A stretch of 64,000 nt of DNA, from the NCBI RefSeq assembly GCF_002968015.1, contig NZ_PUIP01000002.1, forward strand, positions 518,735 through 582,734, written 5' to 3'. Source of the stretch: Massilia phosphatilytica. GTDB lineage: Bacteria > Pseudomonadota > Gammaproteobacteria > Burkholderiales > Burkholderiaceae_D. Both the position numbers and the translations under genes were made by a program. Below the pieces are notes generated by a model. That model did not search any database. It saw only the letters and a program-made list of their open reading frames with translations, and had not been told where the DNA came from. How positions within the stretch are numbered: the stretch's first letter is position 1; every line of letters begins with the position of its first letter. Below, piece by piece: positions 45,431-53,575 of the stretch.

Positions 45431-45459
45431 AGTCTAAGTTGTATATACAACCTCGTCAA
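45431..45459 (-). promoter_or_regulatory. hutU promoter with HutC operator in the spacer
   Basis: On the minus strand TTGACG (-35, 45459-45454), a 17-base spacer and TAGACT (-10, 45436-45431) form a good sigma70 promoter. The spacer contains the perfect 12-bp palindrome TTGTATATACAA (45439-45450). This matches the HutC operator known from Pseudomonas and Klebsiella hut operons. A bound repressor would block RNA polymerase, and urocanate should relieve this. Confidence 0.88.
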
Positions 45460-45468
45460 GGGCGCGAT

Positions 45469-46128
45469 TCATGGGTGATAACTGAGGTTCGCCCGGTAGC
45501 GCAGCAATTCGTTATCGACCCTGTCGACGAGGCCGGACAAAGTGTACGGCGTCCCCAGCGTGGCAGCCGCACCGAACGACGCCACGGCGCGCATCAGCAC
45601 GTACTGTGGCGCCTCGCCGCCGGCCTGCAGCCGGTACCACGTCTGGCGCGCAGTGCCCCGGGCGCGTGCGACGGCCTGCTCGAACGCCGCTTCCTGGCCG
45701 GGACGGATGTGGTAAGTCGTCATCGACAGGAACGGCGCCGCGTCCGGCAACGGCTCGCCCGCGCTCATCGCGTCCATCCGCTGGTAGATGCCGTGGCTGA
45801 CGAAGTCCGCGTACGGCACCACGTTCACGTTGTTGTCGGCGGCGTCGGCCGCGGGCTGCACGGCCGCGTCGAAGTCGGCAGCCGCGTGGCCGAACGTGCC
45901 GTCCATGAAGCGGTTGAGGCGGTTGCCCAGCACGAAGGTCCAGCCATACCACGTCCACGGATCCTGCACGCCTTTATGCCATTGCAGGTGCCGTTCGTAG
46001 CCTTTTTCGAAGGCGTCGGCCTGGCCGGGCCTGGGGGCGATGACGACCATGCGGGCATAGGATGGTGACTGCGCCCAGGCCGGGGACAGGGCCACGAGGG
46101 CGAGAGCAGCGACGAGTGTTTTCATCAT
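45469..46128 (-). CDS. Exported hypothetical protein (EthD/NIPSNAP-like)
   Basis: 219 residues with a signal peptide (MMKTLVAALALVALSPAWAQ, residues 1-20). Two alpha-beta repeat halves resemble dimeric ferredoxin-like proteins: YARMVVIAPRPGQADAFEKG and MTTYHIRPGQEAAFEQAVAR. The first ATG overlaps the amidohydrolase stop (ATGA), so it is coupled to that gene and may act with it in the periplasm. No enzyme function is assigned. Confidence 0.8.
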   Translation of the reverse strand: MMKTLVAALALVALSPAWAQSPSYARMVVIAPRPGQADAFEKGYERHLQWHKGVQDPWTWYGWTFVLGNRLNRFMDGTFGHAAADFDAAVQPAADAADNNVNVVPYADFVSHGIYQRMDAMSAGEPLPDAAPFLSMTTYHIRPGQEAAFEQAVARARGTARQTWYRLQAGGEAPQYVLMRAVASFGAAATLGTPYTLSGLVDRVDNELLRYRANLSYHP

Positions 46129-47798
46129 GGTTTGCGATATACCTGGCGGCCGCCGACCCACGTTTCCAGCACGGCGATGTTGTGGATGTCGTACGGCGAG
46201 ATCTTGAAAAGGTCGCGGTCGATGACGATGAAGTCCGCGTACTTGCCGGCTTCCAGCGAGCCCAGCGTTTTTTCCTGGTGGGCCGCGTACGCCGCGTCGA
46301 GCGTGAAGCAGCGGAACGCTTCTTTCAAGGACATCTCCTGCTCGGGATACCAGCCGGCGATCGGATTGCCAGCCGCATCCTGGCGCGTGACGGCCGCGTG
46401 GATGCCGAAGAACGGGTTCGGCGCCTCGACCGGGAAATCCGAGCCGCACGCGATGCGCGAACCCTGCGCGAGGAACGTGCGCCATGCGTACGCCCCCTTG
46501 ATGCGCTCAGGACCGATGCGCTGCTCGGCCATGTTCTTGTCGGACGTCGCGTGCGTCGGCTGCATCGACGGGATGATGCCGACGCTTTTAAATCTTGGAA
46601 TATCGGCCAGGGTAACGACCTGGGCATGCTCGATGCGGTGGCGTAGCGCCTGGCCGCGGTTGGCCGGGATCTCCTTCGCGAAGGTGTCGAGGATCTGGCG
46701 GTTACCGGCGTCGCCGATCGCATGCACGTTGACCTGGTAGCCCTTCTTCATGGCCTTGGCGATCATCGCGTCAATCTCGCCGTTCGAGTGGAACAGCAGG
46801 CCGTGTGAATGGGGATCGTCCGTATATGGCGCCAGCAATGCAGCGCCACGGCTGCCCAGCGCGCCATCGGCGTACAACTTCACGGCGCGCAGCGCGTACA
46901 TGTCGTGACCGTACGTGTTCAGCGGGCCGTTCCGCGCCAGCTGGTCGAAGTCGGTGCCGGTACCACCGATCATCGCGTAGATGCGTGCCGTCAGCTTGCC
47001 GTGGTCCGCGTAGTCGCGATACAGCCGGTCCTGGGCGACACCGATGCCCGCGTCGTGCGCGCTCGTGAGGCCGACGCGGGCCATCGTGCCCAGCGCGCGG
47101 TCGAGCATCGTGCGCGCTTCCTGTTCGGTCGGTTGTGGCAGCACCTTCTGGATCAGGCCCTGCGCGGCGTCGACCAGCACGCCCGTCGCGTGGCCCGCGG
47201 CGTCGCGCACGATCTTGCCGCCGACCGGGTCGGGCGTCTTGTCCGTGATGCCGGCCAGCGCCAGCGCGCGGCCGTTGGCCCAGCCGGCGTGGCCGTCGAC
47301 GCGCTCCAGCCAGACCGGCCGGTCGGCCACGACGCCATCGAGTTCCTGCGCGGTCGGGAAGCGGCCCAGCTTCCAGTTCTCCTGGTTCCACCCGCGCCCG
47401 CGCACCCACTTGGCCTGGCCGTTCGCCCGCGCATAGTCGCCAATCGCGGCCAACGCCTGCTGCAGCGACGTCGTCGCCGACAGATCGAGCTGCGTCAGCA
47501 TTTCGCCCAGGCCGAACACGTGGCCGTGCGCGTCGATGAGACCCGGCAGCACGGTGCGGCCGGCCATGTCGACGTGCTTCGCCTGCGGCGCCTTCGCACC
47601 GACTTCCCCCGCGGTGCCGACGGCGAGGATGCGGCCGGCGTCGTCGAATGCGAGCGACGCGAACTGGATGACGTTCCCGTTCGCGTTCAGCGTGTAGCCG
47701 TTGGCGTTGTCGATGACGGTGGTGGCGTGGGCCGTGGCGGCGGCGAGGGCCAGGGCGATCAGGGAACACTGCAGGGGCCTTGCTGGCTTGTGGCGCAT
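46125..47798 (-). CDS. Exported amidohydrolase (YtcJ-like)
   Basis: 557 residues with a signal peptide (1-25, ATAHA). It is an amidohydrolase 3 / YtcJ-type metal hydrolase: DAHGHVFGLG (His91, His93), HAIGDAGNRQILD, HRIEHAQVV and the late Asp in CGSDFPVEAPNP. It probably hydrolyses an amide, imide or related C-N bond in the periplasm; the substrate is unknown. It is cotranscribed with the small exported protein downstream. Confidence 0.92.
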   Translation of the reverse strand: MRHKPARPLQCSLIALALAAATAHATTVIDNANGYTLNANGNVIQFASLAFDDAGRILAVGTAGEVGAKAPQAKHVDMAGRTVLPGLIDAHGHVFGLGEMLTQLDLSATTSLQQALAAIGDYARANGQAKWVRGRGWNQENWKLGRFPTAQELDGVVADRPVWLERVDGHAGWANGRALALAGITDKTPDPVGGKIVRDAAGHATGVLVDAAQGLIQKVLPQPTEQEARTMLDRALGTMARVGLTSAHDAGIGVAQDRLYRDYADHGKLTARIYAMIGGTGTDFDQLARNGPLNTYGHDMYALRAVKLYADGALGSRGAALLAPYTDDPHSHGLLFHSNGEIDAMIAKAMKKGYQVNVHAIGDAGNRQILDTFAKEIPANRGQALRHRIEHAQVVTLADIPRFKSVGIIPSMQPTHATSDKNMAEQRIGPERIKGAYAWRTFLAQGSRIACGSDFPVEAPNPFFGIHAAVTRQDAAGNPIAGWYPEQEMSLKEAFRCFTLDAAYAAHQEKTLGSLEAGKYADFIVIDRDLFKISPYDIHNIAVLETWVGGRQVYRKP

Positions 47799-47970
47799 GG
47801 GGTCTCCGTTCTTGTAATGGCTGAACCGGGGTACGGCTCAATCGCAAGAAACAGAGTGTATCGAAATTTACATTGTGGTCAATCGCGAGCCCGCGGTTCG
47901 ATCGCAAGAACCGGAGGGTGCGGTGTGTCGTACGGTGGTCCAATCGTGGTCCGCCTCAAGGAGACCAACG
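47799..47970. promoter_or_regulatory. Divergent region with repeated ATCGCAAGAA-like blocks
   Basis: A 172-base region between the amidohydrolase and GST genes. It contains related decamers at 47840 (ATCGCAAGAA), 47881 (AATCGCGAGC), 47910 (ATCGCAAGAA) and 47942 (AATCGTGGTC). Their spacings are roughly 30-40 bases. They could be regulator binding sites or a small duplication. Confidence 0.4.
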
Positions 47971-48609
47971 ATGCTCACCCTGTACGATTACCTGCCCTCG
48001 CAGAACGCCTGGAAAGTCCGCCTGCTGCTGAACCACCTCGACATCCCCTACCGCACGGAGATCGTGCGCATCTTCGAAGGCGAAGGCCAGCGCCCCGATT
48101 TCCTGGCCGTGAATCCGACCGGCGCCGTGCCCGCGCTGCGCCTGCCCGACGGCCGCACGCTGGCCGAATCGAATGCGATCCTGACGTACCTGGCGCACGG
48201 CACGCCGTATCTGCCTGGTTCGCCGTTCGAACAGGCGAAGGTGCAGCAATGGCTGTCGTTCGAACAGGACCACGTGGCGTCGATCGCGACCCTGCGCCAC
48301 TGGACGCTGACGGGCAAGCTGGCGCGGCGCGCGCCGGCGCTGGTCGACCGCCTGCGCCACGTCGCGGACAAGGCACTGGCGATCCTCGACCGCGAACTGG
48401 AAGCGCGTGCTTTCATCGCGGGCGCCGCGTACACGATCGCCGACATGTCCCTGTTCGCCTACGTCCATCGGGCCGACGAGGCGGGGCTCGCGCTGTCGGA
48501 CTATCCCGGCGTCAATCGGTGGATCGCCCGCGTACGTGCGCAGCCGGGGTTCCTCGGCACCGTGTACCCGTACTCGATCGACCCGTTCTCAAGCGGCGAG
48601 CTACCGTGA
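47971..48609 (+). CDS. Glutathione S-transferase family protein
   Basis: 212 residues. N-terminal thioredoxin-like domain (MLTLYDYLPSQNAWKVRLLL... VNPTGAVPALRLPDGRTLAE; the cis-Pro and ES motif bind glutathione) and an all-helical C-terminal domain (YTIADMSLFAYVHRADEAGL). The start follows AAGGAGA; an open extension to 47875 is not conserved. The substrate is unknown. It is convergent with the Tat-type secreted gene. Confidence 0.93.
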   Translation: MLTLYDYLPSQNAWKVRLLLNHLDIPYRTEIVRIFEGEGQRPDFLAVNPTGAVPALRLPDGRTLAESNAILTYLAHGTPYLPGSPFEQAKVQQWLSFEQDHVASIATLRHWTLTGKLARRAPALVDRLRHVADKALAILDRELEARAFIAGAAYTIADMSLFAYVHRADEAGLALSDYPGVNRWIARVRAQPGFLGTVYPYSIDPFSSGELP

Positions 48610-48615
48610 CCACGC

Positions 48616-49116
48616 TTACTCGAACTGGATGCGCGTGATGTAGTACCCCGGATAGGCGGCGCCCTGGCCCTGCCAGATGATGGTGTCGATCGTCTTGCCG
48701 GCCACGTTGATGTCTTTCAGCGGCACCTCGACGACGGCCCACGTCTTCGCCTTGGGCTGGATGACGTAGTCGGCCTCGATCGCCTTACCGTCGACCATCG
48801 CCTTGACCATCAGGGCCTGGCCGCCATTCACGCCACCGTTGATGACGAAGCTCAGCTTGCTGTAGCCCTCGGTGGAAAACGGCTCGTGGTGCAGCGCGAG
48901 CGCGCTCCATGGCTCGCCTTCGACGCGGATCGGCTTGCCGTTACCGACCGGCACCGACAACTGCGCCTTCGCCCAGCTCCAGTTCTGGAAGCCATTCTTC
49001 AATTCGTCATCGTAGACGACGAGGGGTTGCGGCAGCTCCCCGGCCCGGGCCAGGCTCCCACCCGACACGCCGGCCACGCCAAGGGCGGCCAGGAACAGGC
49101 GACGCGATACGCTCAT
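48616..49116 (-). CDS. Exported protein with Tat-type signal, beta-sandwich
   Basis: 166 residues. The N-terminus MSVSRRLFLAALGVAG contains the twin-Arg SRRLFL motif followed by a hydrophobic stretch and an ARA site, suggesting Tat export. The remainder reads like one carbohydrate-binding-module beta sandwich: DELKNGFQNWSWAKAQLSV, WSALALHHEPFSTEGYSKLS, FVINGGVNGGQALMVKAMVD. Its role outside the cytosol is unknown; ligand binding is the best guess. Confidence 0.8.
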   Translation of the reverse strand: MSVSRRLFLAALGVAGVSGGSLARAGELPQPLVVYDDELKNGFQNWSWAKAQLSVPVGNGKPIRVEGEPWSALALHHEPFSTEGYSKLSFVINGGVNGGQALMVKAMVDGKAIEADYVIQPKAKTWAVVEVPLKDINVAGKTIDTIIWQGQGAAYPGYYITRIQFE

Positions 49117-49247
49117 GGTTGTCTCCGTTGGATTATCGTTTTAGGCCTGCTGAGTGCAGGTTCGTTGATGCTACGACGGAAACGTATGCATGCCTAACGC
49201 CTGGTAAAAATTCTACTTCCCTTAGCAAATTTCATAAAACCGGGGTT

Positions 49248-49294
49248 AATTCGGGGTCAGAGCACATTTTTATTAAAATTCGGGGTCAGAGCAC
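49248..49294. repeat. Left pair of REP repeats flanking the RAYT gene
   Basis: Two direct copies of AATTCGGGGTCAGAGCAC lie at 49248-49265 and 49277-49294. They are in opposite orientation to the pair right of the transposase gene. The conserved core is GGGGTCAGAGCAC. Confidence 0.9.
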
Positions 49295-49389
49295 TTTTTG
49301 CAGCAACGGCATACGCTCAATTGAGCCGTGTCCATGACCGCGATCCAGTCTTCGCTAATGTCGTGGCTTTCATTCATATGCGCCTTGCC

Positions 49390-50091
49390 ATGTCACGCCA
49401 TAAACGCCTGATCCTGACCGCAGTGCCGCTTCACATCATCCAGCGAGGGAATAATCGCGGCCCCTGCTTTACCGGTACTGCTGACTACCTGGTCTACTTG
49501 ACGCTGCTGCGCGAATACGCGGCCGAGGCCGCCTGCCATATCCATGCCTACGTCCTCATGACCAATCACGTACATTTGCTGCTGTCGACAGGCCGCCGTA
49601 CCGGGCCAAGCGTCCTCATGCAGCGTCTCGGCCAGCATTACGTGCAGTACTTCAATCGCCGCCACAGACGCAGCGGGACGTTGTGGGAAGGCAGATTCCG
49701 CTCCTGTCTCGTCGACACCGAACGTTATCTGCTGCTCTGCCAGCGCTACATCGAACTGAATCCCGTGCGGGCGCACATGGTCGAGGCGCCGGAGGCTTAC
49801 CCCTGGTCGAGCTATCGCGCGAACGCACTGGGTGCCGACGATCCGCTGGTGACGCCGCACGTGGTCTATGCCAGCCTGGGCGCGCACGACGTCGACCGGC
49901 GCGCGGCTTATCGCCATCTGTTCCTTGAAGACTTGCCGGAACAATTGCTCGCAGAGATCCGACATGCCGGCAACAGCAGCCGCCCGCTCGGACCGGCATC
50001 GTTCCTTGAGCAGGTCACACATGCGACAGGACGACGGCTGGTGCAGCGGCGTCCTGGACGGCCTCGCACCAGCGAAAAACAAATGTCCTGA
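49390..50091 (+). CDS. REP-associated tyrosine transposase (RAYT)
   Basis: 233 residues of the Y1 transposase (IS200-like) TnpA_REP group. The HUH pair is His60 and His62 (MTNHVHLLL), and the nucleophile is probably Tyr120 in QRYIELNPVRA. The final third is basic (RRLVQRRPGRPR). RAYTs are single-copy domesticated enzymes that move REP sequences. The start MSRHKRLIL is preferred; in-frame ATGs upstream (49321 and 49378) lie close to the left repeats. The stop codon is 3 bases before the right-hand repeat pair. Confidence 0.93.
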   Translation: MSRHKRLILTAVPLHIIQRGNNRGPCFTGTADYLVYLTLLREYAAEAACHIHAYVLMTNHVHLLLSTGRRTGPSVLMQRLGQHYVQYFNRRHRRSGTLWEGRFRSCLVDTERYLLLCQRYIELNPVRAHMVEAPEAYPWSSYRANALGADDPLVTPHVVYASLGAHDVDRRAAYRHLFLEDLPEQLLAEIRHAGNSSRPLGPASFLEQVTHATGRRLVQRRPGRPRTSEKQMS

Positions 50092-50094
50092 AAC

Positions 50095-50141
50095 GTGCTC
50101 TGACCCCGAATTTGGCCGGAAATGTGCTCTGACCCCGAATT
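50095..50141. repeat. Right pair of REP repeats flanking the RAYT gene
   Basis: Two copies of GTGCTCTGACCCCGAATT lie at 50095-50112 and 50124-50141. They are exact inverted counterparts of the left pair, so the transposase unit is bounded by inverted repeats at both ends. Confidence 0.9.
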
Positions 50142-50142
50142 T

Positions 50143-50832
50143 TCAGACGGCGTCGTGGAAGATGATGCCGAGCGTATGCCGGTGCCCGGCGCGCACGCGG
50201 CTGACGCCGTGGCGCATGTTGACGCGGTAGATGCCGCGCGTGCCGTTCACGGGGCGGGTGTGCACGGGGAAGACGACGGCGTCGCCCTGCCCCAGCGGCA
50301 CCACTTCGACGCGTGACTGCATGCGCGGGCGCTGTTCCGTCAGGACGAATTCGCCGCCGCTGAAATCGACGCCGGGGCGCGACAGCAGCACGGCCACCTG
50401 CAGCGGGAAGACGACGTCGCCGTACAGGTCCTGGTGCAGGCAGTTGTAGTCGCCCGGACCGTATTGCAGCAGCAGGGGCGTCGGGCGCAGCTGGCCGGCC
50501 GCGTGGCAGCGCGCAAGATAGTCGGCGTGCGCATCCGGATAGCGGTCGGCGAGGCCCAGCGCGGCCTGCCAGCGGTTGGCGATGCGCGCCAGCGGCGGGT
50601 ACAGCGCCGTGCGCAGGTCCGCCAGGCCAGGCGGCAGCGGGTAGGCGTAGTAGCGGTACTCGCCGCGACCGAAGCCGTGGCGCTCCATCACGACGCGGCT
50701 GCGGAATTGCGTAGCGTTGCCATAGCCCGCCGCATACGCTGCGCACTGGTCCGCATCCAGCAGCGCGGGCAGCACGGCGCAGCCGGAGGCATCGAGGTCG
50801 GCGCCGACGCGGTCCCAGTCGATCGCCGTCAT
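50143..50832 (-). CDS. 2-oxoglutarate-Fe(II) dioxygenase
   Basis: 229 residues. The iron triad is visible as His133-x-Asp135 (CLHQDLYG) and His208 (NMRHGVSRV), with Arg212 as the likely 2-oxoglutarate ligand. It has the prolyl-hydroxylase-like fold (GDYNCLHQD... DFSGGEFVLTEQRPR). It is coupled to ada by a 4-base overlap and may act in alkylation damage response, although it is not a classical AlkB. Its last bases adjoin the RAYT repeats (50141), so the insertion lies right at the 3' end. Confidence 0.88.
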   Translation of the reverse strand: MTAIDWDRVGADLDASGCAVLPALLDADQCAAYAAGYGNATQFRSRVVMERHGFGRGEYRYYAYPLPPGLADLRTALYPPLARIANRWQAALGLADRYPDAHADYLARCHAAGQLRPTPLLLQYGPGDYNCLHQDLYGDVVFPLQVAVLLSRPGVDFSGGEFVLTEQRPRMQSRVEVVPLGQGDAVVFPVHTRPVNGTRGIYRVNMRHGVSRVRAGHRHTLGIIFHDAV

Positions 50833-51932
50833 GCCTCCACCTTGCCGGCACCGGCCTGGCTGGCCTCGCGCTGGAGCAGCGCGTGCTTGCGTTCGACGCC
50901 CCAGCGATAGCCGGAGATCGAGCCGTCGTTGCGCACCACGCGGTGGCACGGAATCGCCACCGCCACCGGATTGGCGGCGCAGGCCCCGGCGATGGCGCGC
51001 GCGCCCTGCGGCATGCCGAGACGTGCCGCCAGTTCGGCGTAGCCGACCGTCTGCCCGGCCGGGATCTGGCGCAGCGCCTGCCAGACGCGTTGCTGGAACG
51101 CGGTGCCGCGCACGTCGAGCGGCAGGTCGAGGCCGAGGCGCGGCGCCTCGACAAATGCGACGACCTGCGCCACCGTGCGTTCGAAGCCGGGTTCCGCGCC
51201 GATCAGGTCGGCCTTCGGGAAGCGGTCCTGCAGGTCGCGCACGAGGGTGTCCGGATCGTCGCCCAGCAGGATGCAGCAGATGCCTTTGTCGGTCGCGGCG
51301 ACGAGCAGCGCGCCCAGCGAGCATTGCGCCACGGCGAAGCGGATGGCTTCCCCGCCGCCGCCCGCGCGATAACGCTTCGGCGTCATGCCCAGCACGCCGG
51401 ACGACGCGGCATAGAAGCGGCCGCTGGAATTGAAGCCCGCGTCGTAGGCGGCCGCGGTGACGGTGCCCGCCTGCGCCAGGCCCTGCTTCAGACGCTCGGC
51501 CCGGCGCGCCGCCGCATAGGCCTTCGGCGTGATGCCCGTGTGCGCCTTGAAGATGCGGTGGAAGTGGAAGCGGCTCATGCCGCAGGCCTCGGCCAGGCTG
51601 GCCAGGTCCGGCTCTTCCTCGGCGGCCTCGATCAATCGGCAGGCCTTCGCCACGGCCTCGGCCTGGCGTTCGGCCAGCGGCGGCGCGTCCGGGCGGCAGC
51701 GCAGGCAGGCGCGGAAGCCCGCCGCCTCGGCGTCGTGCGGCGTCGCGTGAAAAGCAACGTTGGCGCGGCGCGGCGTGCGCGACGGGCACGAGGGCCGGCA
51801 GTACACGCCCGTGCTGCGCACGGAATAGTAAAACTGGCCGTCGGCCTCGCGCGCGCGGGCAACGACGGCGGCCCAGCGCTCGTCGTCGGTAAGGTAGACA
51901 GCAGCGGGTCGTTGGATGGTGGCGGTGTTCAT
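50829..51932 (-). CDS. ada: Bifunctional Ada: methylphosphotriester sensor, regulator and O6-methylguanine-DNA methyltransferase
   Basis: 367 residues. The N-terminal Zn domain has Cys45, Cys49, Cys76 and Cys79 (VYCRPSC, ACLRC). An AraC-type HTH (LASLAEACGMSRFHFHRIFK) follows. The C-terminal alkyltransferase carries the acceptor Cys329 in IPCHRVV. Methyl transfer from phosphotriesters to the N-terminal cysteine turns Ada into an activator of the adaptive response. The start follows GGAGAC; the upstream extension to 51989 lacks similarity. The operon continues with the dioxygenase. Confidence 0.96.
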   Translation of the reverse strand: MNTATIQRPAAVYLTDDERWAAVVARAREADGQFYYSVRSTGVYCRPSCPSRTPRRANVAFHATPHDAEAAGFRACLRCRPDAPPLAERQAEAVAKACRLIEAAEEEPDLASLAEACGMSRFHFHRIFKAHTGITPKAYAAARRAERLKQGLAQAGTVTAAAYDAGFNSSGRFYAASSGVLGMTPKRYRAGGGGEAIRFAVAQCSLGALLVAATDKGICCILLGDDPDTLVRDLQDRFPKADLIGAEPGFERTVAQVVAFVEAPRLGLDLPLDVRGTAFQQRVWQALRQIPAGQTVGYAELAARLGMPQGARAIAGACAANPVAVAIPCHRVVRNDGSISGYRWGVERKHALLQREASQAGAGKVEA

Positions 51933-52063
51933 CTCGGGTCTCCAGATTCTCGATGACCCCATCGTAAGCGCCGGCATCCCGGCAAACACTTCGGGTCTTG
52001 CTTTCGAATTCGCGATGCTAGAATGTCGCCTCCCCGACGAGGTGACCGATTCCGGAGAGTAGT

Positions 52064-52783
52064 TTGGACGAACAGATCGCGCAAGAGAGCATTCCCATTT
52101 TCCAGCGTATCAAGGATTACCTGCTCGGCGAAATCGCGTCGGGCCGCTGGAAGGAAGGCGACCTGGTGCCATCCGAGCAGGCGCTCGTGCGCCAGTTCGG
52201 CGTCTCGCGCATGACCGTCAACCGCGCCGTGCGCGAGCTGACGGCGGAACAGGTGCTCACGCGCCGCCAGGGTTCGGGCACGTATGTCGCGCCCCAGAAG
52301 TACCAGGCGACGCTGGTCGAGATCCGCAACATTGCCGACGAGGTGCGCGCCCGCGGCCACGTGCATGCGAGCCATCCGCGCCTGCTGGAACAAAGCCCGG
52401 CGGGCGAAGCGCTGGCGCGCCAGTTCGAGCTGGAGCCCGGCACGCCGCTGTTCCATTCGCTGATCGTGCACGACGAGAACGGCCAGCCGATCCAGGTCGA
52501 GGACCGCTGGGTCAATCCGGCCTGCGCGCCCGCCTACCTGGAACAGGACTTCGCGCGCATCACGCCCAACGAACACCTGATGGAAGCCGCGCCGCTGCAG
52601 GGCGCCACCTACAGCATCGAAGCGCTGCCGGCGCCGCGCGAAGTGGCGGAGATGCTCGGCATCGCGCCCGGCACGTCGTGCCTCGTGCTCAAGCGCCGGA
52701 CGACGTCGGGCGGCCGGGTGGCCTCGGTCGTGACGATGTGGCACCCGGGACATTTATATAAATTCACGGGCAGCGTCGGCTGA
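52064..52783 (+). CDS. hutC: Histidine utilisation repressor HutC (GntR family)
   Basis: 239 residues from a TTG start backed by CCGGAGAG eight bases upstream. GntR winged HTH: IFQRIKDYLLGEIASGRWKE, SEQALVRQFGVSRMTVNRAV, LTRRQGSGTYVA. The C-terminal UTRA ligand domain (about 90-235) binds urocanate in characterised HutC. It should bind the TTGTATATACAA site in front of hutU. It lies 6.6 kb from that promoter and is not in the operon, which is unusual but seen in some genomes. Confidence 0.92.
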   Translation: MDEQIAQESIPIFQRIKDYLLGEIASGRWKEGDLVPSEQALVRQFGVSRMTVNRAVRELTAEQVLTRRQGSGTYVAPQKYQATLVEIRNIADEVRARGHVHASHPRLLEQSPAGEALARQFELEPGTPLFHSLIVHDENGQPIQVEDRWVNPACAPAYLEQDFARITPNEHLMEAAPLQGATYSIEALPAPREVAEMLGIAPGTSCLVLKRRTTSGGRVASVVTMWHPGHLYKFTGSVG

Positions 52784-53111
52784 TTTAATGTGATAATTGG
52801 TGAGGTCAATCAGGAACCTTGAGCATGTTGAGATTTTGTACAAAGCTCACGAACACGTTCCAAAAAAATCGGTTATTATTCCGATTAAACCCCGCCTGAC
52901 ATCCTCTTGCAGCTCTTCCACTATTGAATATTGCACACATTGGCACCACCTTTGTGCAGCAAGCCAGTCTGACAAGTACGGGAACCGGCTGACACTACCG
53001 AGCAGGATTGGATAAAAGGGCACTTTGAAAACCAGCGCGAGTTCGCAGTAGGTTTGCAACGTGCCCGAAAGACCTGCAGGCGTTAATTGACCTACCTCTC
53101 TTGAGGAAAAC
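52784..53111. other. AT-rich intergenic region before trxA
   Basis: 328 bases with no gene seen. They are AT-richer than the surroundings. One short inverted repeat AATCGG/CCGATT (52867-52872 and 52881-52886) encloses TTATTATT, and a GAGGA ribosome site precedes trxA. A trxA promoter must lie here but no single -35/-10 pair stands out. Confidence 0.5.
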
Positions 53112-53438
53112 ATGAGCGAAAACATCAAACACATCAGCGATGCATCTTTCGAAACCGACGTGCTCAAATCCGAGCGCCCGGTCCTGGTCGACTTCTGGGC
53201 CGAGTGGTGCGGCCCTTGCAAGATGATTGCCCCGATCCTGGAAGAAGTCGCGAAAGAATACGATGGCAAGCTGCTGATCGCGAAGATGGACGTGGACGCG
53301 AACCAGGCCGTTCCGGCCAAGTTCGGCATCCGCGGCATCCCCACGCTGATCCTGTTCAAGAACGGTGTCGCAGCGGCCCAGAAAGTCGGCGCAATGGCGA
53401 AAGGCCAGCTGACTGCTTTCATCGATAGCAACATCTGA
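53112..53438 (+). CDS. trxA: Thioredoxin 1
   Basis: 108 residues with the WCGPCK redox site (Cys33, Cys36), the buried Asp in VLVDFWAEW and the cis-Pro loop [10 protein letters not shown]. It reduces disulfides in cytosolic proteins such as ribonucleotide reductase. It is directly upstream of rho, as in many beta-proteobacteria. A ribosome site (TGAGGAAAAC) precedes the ATG. Confidence 0.98.
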   Translation: MSENIKHISDASFETDVLKSERPVLVDFWAEWCGPCKMIAPILEEVAKEYDGKLLIAKMDVDANQAVPAKFGIRGIPTLILFKNGVAAAQKVGAMAKGQLTAFIDSNI

Positions 53439-53575
53439 TACCATAGGTGGCGGCAGCGCGCCCGCACTGCCGCCTGTTCCGGCCTGGATAGGCGATCGGT
53501 TCCGATCCTGTCCTTTGATTAACCCACGCAGTTCCCTCCCCTACCTTTACTTTCCCGTCACGGGACACCCGACAC

